Shown piece by piece: positions 45,301-54,300 of a stretch of 64,000 nucleotides of DNA. The stretch comes from Incurvaria masculella. Taxonomy: Eukaryota; Arthropoda; Insecta; Lepidoptera; Incurvariidae. Each line of letters starts with the position of its first letter. Within the stretch, counting starts at the first letter, position 1. The translations under genes and the position numbers were made by a program. The notes below the pieces were generated by a model, which worked only from the letters and a program-made list of their open reading frames with translations, was not told the origin of the DNA and did not search any database. Location: contig OX335647.2 of NCBI GenBank assembly GCA_946894095.1, forward strand, positions 16,076,001 to 16,140,000, written 5' to 3'.

Positions 45301-48300
45301 TATTACTGCAGTGCTTATTATCTTCTACTGGTGCTCATTACAAGCTGTTAAGAAAAGCCCTTAATATGTGGCGATTAAGTTAATCAGCGGTAGGGGAAAA
45401 ATACCCTTAGCCTGGTTTTCACCAAGTGCTGATTTATTTAAATCGACATTTAAAGTTTCTTTATTACTCATCGATATAAAAAAAACATTTATTACTAAAG
45501 TGATGATTATCTTGTACTGGTATTGATTGCAAGCTGCTAAGAAAAACCCTTAATACGTGGCGATTAAGCTAATCAGCAGTAGGTGAAAAAGGCCCTTAGT
45601 GTAATAGGTTTTGGATACGGAGGTACGGAGACTCCGGGTTTCATCTTAGTGATGAAATAATGTTCAGTCATGTGCGGTGAAGTAAAATGATAAGAAAGCA
45701 TTTAAGTGCATATCACTCTAAACCCCGACTTTGCTTGAGGTTGCCAAGCAAGTATTGCATTTCATATTCAGGAACTTATCGGGCAGTTCGTGGTTGCTTT
45801 AAATGTCCATCAGCTTTCACGACATCACAAGAGCATGCAGCGTATCACCTCCAACAGTGCCTTTTTACGCCCGCCATTTGTCACGCAACCAGCCGAGCTC
45901 CGCCATCAGAATCTCCATCTTGCTATTATTATACATATGTCATGTCTACTCCCAGAACTCACTCAAAGCAACTGTCCACTACGTTTCCTGCACCATCCCG
46001 CTACTGTGGCGATTGCGCTTATTGTCCGCCAGCCCCAAGTGTAATAAGTATATCAGCATACATGCTGCTGCTGTGCCGGCGACCCACCGCACAGCCACAC
46101 CTACATTATCAACACCTCTAAATCGGTCGCTGTTCTTATAAATGCATAATGTCTGCTTTCAGGACCATGTGACCCCACCGCCCGGCTCAGAGTAGCACAT
46201 ATCACTAATTTTAATTCTATTCGTATCTAAGTTACTATTAAATTGTTGCAGTGCCACCCACTGCAGGGTTTAGGCCTCTCTCAACCTTACAGGTTTTTAG
46301 GTTGTGGTAATTTTCCTCCTTGAGCGACCAACCCTATCTGAGAGTAGTATACCGAATATAAACTGTCAAAATGTCTCGTGGTGTCTCTCAGCTGTCAGGA
46401 TGAGACCAGCTCTAAAGACCACTCAGTGCATCACCCCACGTGCTGCTGCCGCGCCGGCCAATCTCTACGCAAGCAGCGGACCCCTGCCATGGGCACTTTC
46501 ATCTCGCTGCTCTTATTCATACACGGTATCAGCTCTGAGGACTCACGCGAGGCCATCGTCCACCATGTGTTGCACTTCCGGTTCCTGCAGCATCTCGAGC
46601 AGCTCGGGGTTGTCGCGGTTGCGCTTGATGTCCACGAGCTGCCACGGCGACACCAGCCCGAAGCGCACGCAGCGCATCACCTCCGCCACGTGCCGCTGCC
46701 GCGCCGGCCACTCGCCGCGCAGCCAGCGGACACCGGCCATTAGCACCTCCATCTCACTGTTTGTTAAAAATTGTTGAGAAATAGTTAATAAAAACCGGCC
46801 AAGTGCGAGTCGGACTCGCACACGAAGGGTTCCGTACCATCGTAAAAGAAAGAAAAATACGGTTCTTGTATGGACCCCCTTTAATTTTTATATATATTTT
46901 TTTATTTTACCTTTTTGTTGTTATAGCGGCAAAATAAATACACACTCTATAAAAATTTCAGCTGCCTACCTATTACGGTTCATGAGATACAGCCCTGTGA
47001 CAGACGGACGGACGGACGGACGGACGGACGGACGGACAGCGGAGGCTTAGTAATAGGGTTCCGTTTTCACCCTTTGGGTACGGAACCCTAAAAAGGTTTC
47101 AATGTAAAAACCAAATTGTTTGATTGGTGTCAATAATTTTCGATAATAAGAGAAAAAAGATTAAGTCGTTTGCATGATACTAACAATGAGAGAATAACAT
47201 GATTTAAATATAAAATTTTAAATAAGGCTGTTGCCAATGACCACAGAAATCAGAATTATTAACATTCCGATTTCTGTGTCAATGACCAACATTTTGCAGG
47301 AAAACACCGAGCAGGGATACTTTGTCTCAGAATGAACCAAGAATGAAATAAAAGTATGTAATATTTGGAAATACATACCTTGTGACACATATATAATTTG
47401 ACCTCAAGAACACGAGGGCTTCATCTAGGGACAGTTTTATAAAGTCACAGGAGGCCACCAATGGAAGAAAGAACCGCATCACTCTTGGAACCTGCAATAA
47501 AAGAGCTCTAGATCTCTTTCCTAAGGTACCTCACTTGATGAGGCATGTAGGGAGTGATAAACTCCTTAGCGATGATACAGTTTTAGTATGGTTTCGGGCC
47601 GAATTGATCTATTGGGTACATATACCCTAGTAGGTAAATAGTATTATTAAGGTGGCCCATCCCGCTCATCTCCCTATACAAAAGGGGAAAGAAGATCACG
47701 CCCATATTTCTTGCCAGAGATCCAAAATTTTGCTCAAAATAGCTTTATTTGATCGAACTAGATGTCTGATGACGATTGGCATTGTAAAAATGTGTTTGGT
47801 TTCTAAGTTATAAGGTCCGAAAGTTCGCATTTTTCGCGCGTGTTATACAATAACTTTGGAGGTGGATTACGCAATGATAAAGTAAGAACATCTTAAAAAG
47901 ATTAGTTCATCAGACATAGCTTATTTAATCAAGATTTATAATCTACTAGCTGCGGTACCCGGCTCCGCTCGGGTTAGTGTCGGCTAAATTATCTCATGGA
48001 TAAAAAGTAGCCCACATGACTGGTCCAAAATAGGGTCAAACTGGTCCAGGACAATGTATCCATGTACCAAATTTAATCAAGATCGTTCGAGCCGAAATAG
48101 CATGATTTAATGAGAAACATCCAATAATTCCCATTTAGAGCTTCGTTGACATTGAAAAAAAAACATTTGCCGCGAGAACCTTTCTGCACTTTCACTGCTA
48201 CATTGCTTACCTAGTAAGTAACGTGTAACGTAGGTAAGTTTTGCGTGGACTCCAACCCACAGCCAGCCTCAACATCGAAAACAGTAACCCATCTCGAACC

Positions 48301-51300
48301 TGACTGCTCCCAGAGATGCTATACATTGATAAAATACGCATAAAAATCAGGTAAGTGGTTCGCATGTTATAAGACTTTAAGACTCACTACTTACCCTTCT
48401 GGTAATGAAGCGTTATATTATGTAATCTATAAGTTTTAGTAGAATCAGGCTAGACGTAGATACAATGCACATCTAAATCGAGTAATTGGTTCTCAAGGAT
48501 TTTATTCTGTTGGTCGCTCCTCCGGCGATTTAGCGTGATGCCCCCCGCCGCCGCTCCTCGCCACCGCCCCCGGCTCCTCTCCCCCTAGTGTGAAGTATCG
48601 CTACCGGCATCGTTTTCGCAGCCCCGTGAAAGTTCTAAAGCCCATGGCTATAAGTCGTTTTGAAATTAAAATTTTCGTAAATCTTATCAAATCATATACT
48701 ATGCACATTGTCTTTTTTGTGGACATGTTGCATCTTCCTCATCACGAAGCCTGTCTTATTCTTTGAAACAGAGAAGGTCCCAGAGCGCAACAGCACGGTT
48801 TTGTACCGTGCCCGCGAATGAGTTAGGCCCGCCGGGTTGGGCCACCTTAATTAATACATTCCACAATACAGAAGCGATGCACTCGAAATTGGTGGCGAAG
48901 GTATATATCACAATAGAGTTTGATCAGGCCTGAAAAGCGGTACTGCTTCTCAAGATGCCCTCCTAGGGCACAGGTGTGTACATTTAGTGCTAGGCGGACA
49001 CGGCAGCAGCACCGATCTTCCAGGGACCTGGCCGGCCGGCATGGATTTCGCAGCACCGCGGAAGAAAATCGAAAGCCCTTGGAAGTCCTCGGATGCTTCT
49101 TAAGTAAGGACCTGGCAAGCGATATATGGCGAGCTATAAAATTATTTGGATCAAATATAAGAGAACACCGTCTGATTTTAATACTTTGGTCTACGTACCA
49201 TTAGCTCCATGACAGGAGTGATTTTTCTCTTGCGGGCTTCTCGAAAAAGATTAAAAGCCGTGTCTTCCGTGAACAACTCTTCGTTTACGATAAACGACCA
49301 ACATTGCTCTTCCAAATCTGTTGGCAGTTAATATTAAAACCGCAGATTAAGTAAGAGGTTAAAGCGTAAATAAGATCTGTAATGTGTCATAAGTAAAATC
49401 TAATATTTATGTTAGGTTAGGATATCCATCACTATCTGCGGTAATCGACTCCGCTCGGAACTATAATGAAACAAGAATCAAGGAGAAAAAAATAAGCCTA
49501 TGACCAAAGATAATACTAATAATTACTTCTATGAACCTCCGGTTCATAAACTATCTCTATGCAAAAAAGCCGGCCAAGTGCGAGTCGGACTTGCACACGA
49601 AGGGTCCCGCACCAAGCCAAAAAAATCACGTGTCTTGCATTAATGATTATTTTTTATTATTATTTGTTGTTATAGAAATACACACTCTGTGAAAATTTCA
49701 AGCGTCTACCTATTACGGTTCATGACGTACATCCCGCTCACAGATGGACGGATTGACGGACGGGTGGATATACGGACGGGTTGACGAACAGCGGAGGCTT
49801 AGTAATGTGGTCCCGTTGGCACCCTTTGGATACGGAACCCTAAAAATACATCGATCAGCTGCTCCGTTGCTGCTTGAAAGATGGACAAACCAACGAATAC
49901 ACTTTTACAATTATAACGTTTAGATGTTATCAGTATTATGTAGGGATCATTTTATGGAAATAGATGGCTATTTTCAAATAAAACATTTAAAAAAAAAAAC
50001 ATAAATTTTGATAGAAAAGAAAAACGTTCAGGCACAGATATTTGGTGCAAGCAAATTGAAAAGGTTGTTTTCGAATAATTAGTTAAGTATTTTTTACGGG
50101 AAGCGTTTTTTTCTAATGCTTCCGAGATACTTCCTAAGGCCTCCTTCATTGCCGCATATTTGTATTTAATACAATGGTACCAACCAGCCCCGGGCGGATC
50201 GACACTGCCAGCTAGTACCTAAGTAAAGTTTTAGGTGGAATCCGAACTACGGTTAGTACCACGGACTGGTTAAACAACGCGTTCAGCGATGCTTACCTCG
50301 GTTATCGAACGCCATAATATAATATTACGCAGTAATATTATATTATTATAATATACGCAGTAATATTATATTATCTATGCGAACGCCTAAGATGGCGCCA
50401 CTGGGCTACCGAGGCTGAACAACTGCGGCAAGTCAGGAAATCGAAAAACCGATTTCTATGTTTACGGTCCGACAAGGAATACAATTTCCGATGGTGATGT
50501 AGTTTTAATCGGCTATATGATTAATAAGCTCAAGAAAATTGACATAATTGGAAAGAAAAATAAATATAAAGTTTTTTTTATTTAGCTTTAACATGCTAAA
50601 ATAATCAGCCACAATATTATAATATAAAGAATATAATATGTATAATAGAATATAATCGCAGTAATAGCGATGCGGGGCGGCACGAGGCATGGCGGGATAG
50701 ATAGGTTGACGCTACTGGCTGTAACGCTTCCTTATACCTTTTTCAAGAAAATAGGTCACATTTTCTTATAGAAAAATAACCAATAATAGTATGCAATACA
50801 AAGGATCAACAGCTAAGTGCAATCATGGCCCCATTTACCTACTAAAACAATAGTCGTATTGAATCAATTTGACGTCTGTCAATGTCAAATTCAGTTCACG
50901 CGTCAGCCGCGAGCATACGTATTCGAGTCGAATTTTGCCTAAACATGCTTAAAGTGTAAGTAAGACTTAACTCGCGACGATATTGTACTTAAATGATAGT
51001 AACCTTTGACTTGCAGATATTGAGCGGCACAGAAGAGGTCGAGAATGTTGTCGCGTCTGAGCGTCTTGTGGCTGTCGGAGCCGCACAGGACCATCCATTC
51101 GTAGATCGTCTGGAAAGCCTGCGGCGAGACTTGCGCCTGAAGAAAGAAGAACGGGGTTCTTAGAGTAAATTACTAGGGATACAAATCGATCGGCCACGCG
51201 AATGAGTTTCGACTGCCACTCCCGTTATTCCTTGCTCGCTGTTTACGAGAATAGCTATATTTATTTGGCATAGAGCCGAGCAAATGAAATTTTACAGGAA

Positions 51301-54300
51301 GTCATTAATTGCAATATAATCTTAAGCGGACTGATAGGGACGAGGGAGATAAAGGACTGATAAACGAGTGGACTACCGCCGCAACTTGACCGTTGTTATA
51401 AGTTACCTACGGATGAGTGTCCTGTCGAGAGATAAGCCCACTTTTGGACCTTTGTGGCATTTTGGGGTTCCGCACCCAAAGGGTGCCTATTAAAGTCTTA
51501 ATAAATATTATATCCACCAATTATTATTGGTGGATATAATACCGTCCGTCCGTCAACGGGCTGTATCTCATGTTGTATTTCTAATGCTCCTATAACAACA
51601 AAAAGTAAAAAAAAAATTGAGGAGGGCCCCGAAGCGTTTTTGGGAAACGTTATTTTTTGGCATCGTCTTGGCCAGAAAGTTTCAATTCAGTTTCAATTTC
51701 TTTAATTCATCTATTAGATGTTACACAATCGGATTCGTCATTAAAATGGTATTGCTGCATAGTTACTCTTTATGTAAAATGTAACAAATAAACTCGAATA
51801 AAAAAAGCAGTTTCACTACAAACATTTTCAAAATTTAAAAGCTAAGCAATATTGAACAAAAGTTAAAAAAAAATTTTTCCTAAATGATAGTCAACTATTT
51901 AAAAGTCACAACACTAACAATTGGCGTGATTTCCACCCAGTTCAAAGAGGCCGTGCTGAAATGGGGTAGGCTCTGGCATGGCGACGAATTCCTTCGGGAA
52001 TGCGGCGTGTAGGCGAATGTCATGGGGTTGTGGATTAGCTATCAATGTTGAGATTACATATAAAAAACCTATTTGTGATTAAATGATGCATGAAATGGAA
52101 TATGCGACTGGCGTATTATACACGCTTACGGCTGGCAACTCCAATGTCCGGTCAGATATCTTATCGAAGTATGTGGAGTACACTCGCAGTACCAGAAGGT
52201 GACATTGGAACTCGTCCTGTCCTATCTTCACCACGATGTCGGTGTTTCTGGAATAGGGTTTGAAAATATACTATGGTACGCAGATTAAAATCATAGACAT
52301 TATTTTAATATTTGTTATTTGGAAACACCACCAAGTGTACAATTCAGTAACAAATATGATTCGATCGTAGAGAAAAAATAAATAACATAAAATATCAGCA
52401 TTTTATTATAATTATTTTATTGACTAAAGTATTCTTGCAATCATTTTCGTAAAGAAAAAAAAATACTGAGGATCCAGGTTCTCACATTTTATCATTTTAT
52501 CGCATTAATATCAGAAATATTTTGATAATATTATCAATATAGGCTGAAGCAAGAATTGAAGGTGCGACCGTCGGGCGTTGACACTTTACTTAACTATTAT
52601 TCAAGATAGAGTAATGCATAAGCTTAAATGTTTCTAACATGTAGTTGTGCACGCGCCGGTAGAACTCCTGGTAGAGGTCCGCCTTCTTGGGTAGCTGAAC
52701 GCGCGACCAGTCCACCGCCTCGCCCATGGAGTAGCCCAGGCTGGCGAGCTCGTGCGCGCGTTCATCTCGCGACGCGACCGGTGCAGCGCGCGCCTTCGCC
52801 TCGGCGTGCTCCGCGGAGGCTCGCTCGTGACCCGACAGCATCTCCTCTCCTCCCTGCACGCGCCACATCTACCGTCGGCTCGACAAATGTTCGTGTTGAC
52901 GTGGCGACATTACTGCTAAGCTCGTGCGACAAGGACTCGTCGACATGGAGGTGAAGAATGTATGGAGAAATAACTTCCATGCAACGACCGCGCAAAAAAT
53001 GACGCCACGCGACTTACAACATTATATTGCCACACACATTTGTAGCGCAGTGATGAAAACGGAAAAAATCCAATTTGAATTCTCCCAAATTGGTAGGTAA
53101 ACTGATAAGATAAGAATTATTTTTCAAAAAACCAGATGGTGGTTACGTCATTCTTCATTCGTAAATATGTATTCAGCGAGTGCCGAAACCAAAGAATGAT
53201 ATGACGAAACAAAGGCCAAATTCCTCCGGCAGCACAATTGACGTATCGACACTTTTTAGTTCCATCCGTTCTCCTGTTATTTCTTCACCTCCATGCTCGT
53301 TGAAAGAAAAAAATCTAAAATTTTAATTAGATATTTTCATTTATTTAAACTTTTTTTGTTTGGTTGATTACGTCAAAACTGAATGATCCGCGGATTCTAT
53401 AAACTCTGTAAAGGAGAATCCGCAAAGAAACTTTACGAGTTTTCCGTCCACAGGAATGAAATACATGCTTAGATCTAAACGGTACTGCCAAAAAATTGTT
53501 TTGTAGATTTTTTGTAGTTTTGGAGGTGTTTAAGGCTTTGCCACAAGAACGAAAGAAAAAGCCACTCTCAGTTGTATATAATAATATTTAATAATTTCTT
53601 TATGGATTTTTCTAAAAAATATATAGGTTTTCCGCAATGTTAAGGTTTTTGAGCTAGGAAAGAATTTATATTATAATGGAACCATGACATGTGCTAAGGA
53701 AAAAATAACTAACGGCATAATGCATTTTATTCAAGAATCATCAACATGTCTGTAAATAAATATTATTTTAGGTATATTGATTACAGAACATATCAAATGT
53801 ATATTTAACTAAAATTGATGATACGTTATGTAAACTTATAAATAAATAAACAATACTGACTTGGTTAAAATCGGCTGGGAAAGAACTGCCTTCGAACTTT
53901 ACTTTTACTTTAGCATTTGTCGGATCTGCGAGCAACACTCCAACCGTCGGTGATTGGAAAACAACCTAGAAACAATGAAACATATAATAGGTATATAGGA
54001 GAGGGAGATATTCGCATTTTTTATATACATAAGCCGTAGCGCCGGCCAGTCAGCTCGCCTTCCAATTCGCTTACTACTCATTATCTCGACTTCCAACGAC
54101 ACGTAAGGACATGCAAGAAATTCACAGGACGCTATTTGGTGCAACGAACTTTCGAATCAAAAATATGAATCCTGAAAATTCCTCGTCAAATAATCTCTTT
54201 TATTTTAAATGGAATGCTAAGTATAAATCCATAATTTATTTACCTGATTGGACTGTACTTTAAAATTTCCACTGGGCGTTTGCTTGAACGGAAAGGAAAT

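Noticed and set aside
45687..46777. Overlapping plus-strand open frames of 84-157 codons
   Set aside because: They are antisense to the BACK exon and its decayed copies; the protein-like signal is on the minus strand.
48920..49204. 94-codon plus-strand frame
   Set aside because: No domain and lies in an intron of the minus gene next to a MITE.
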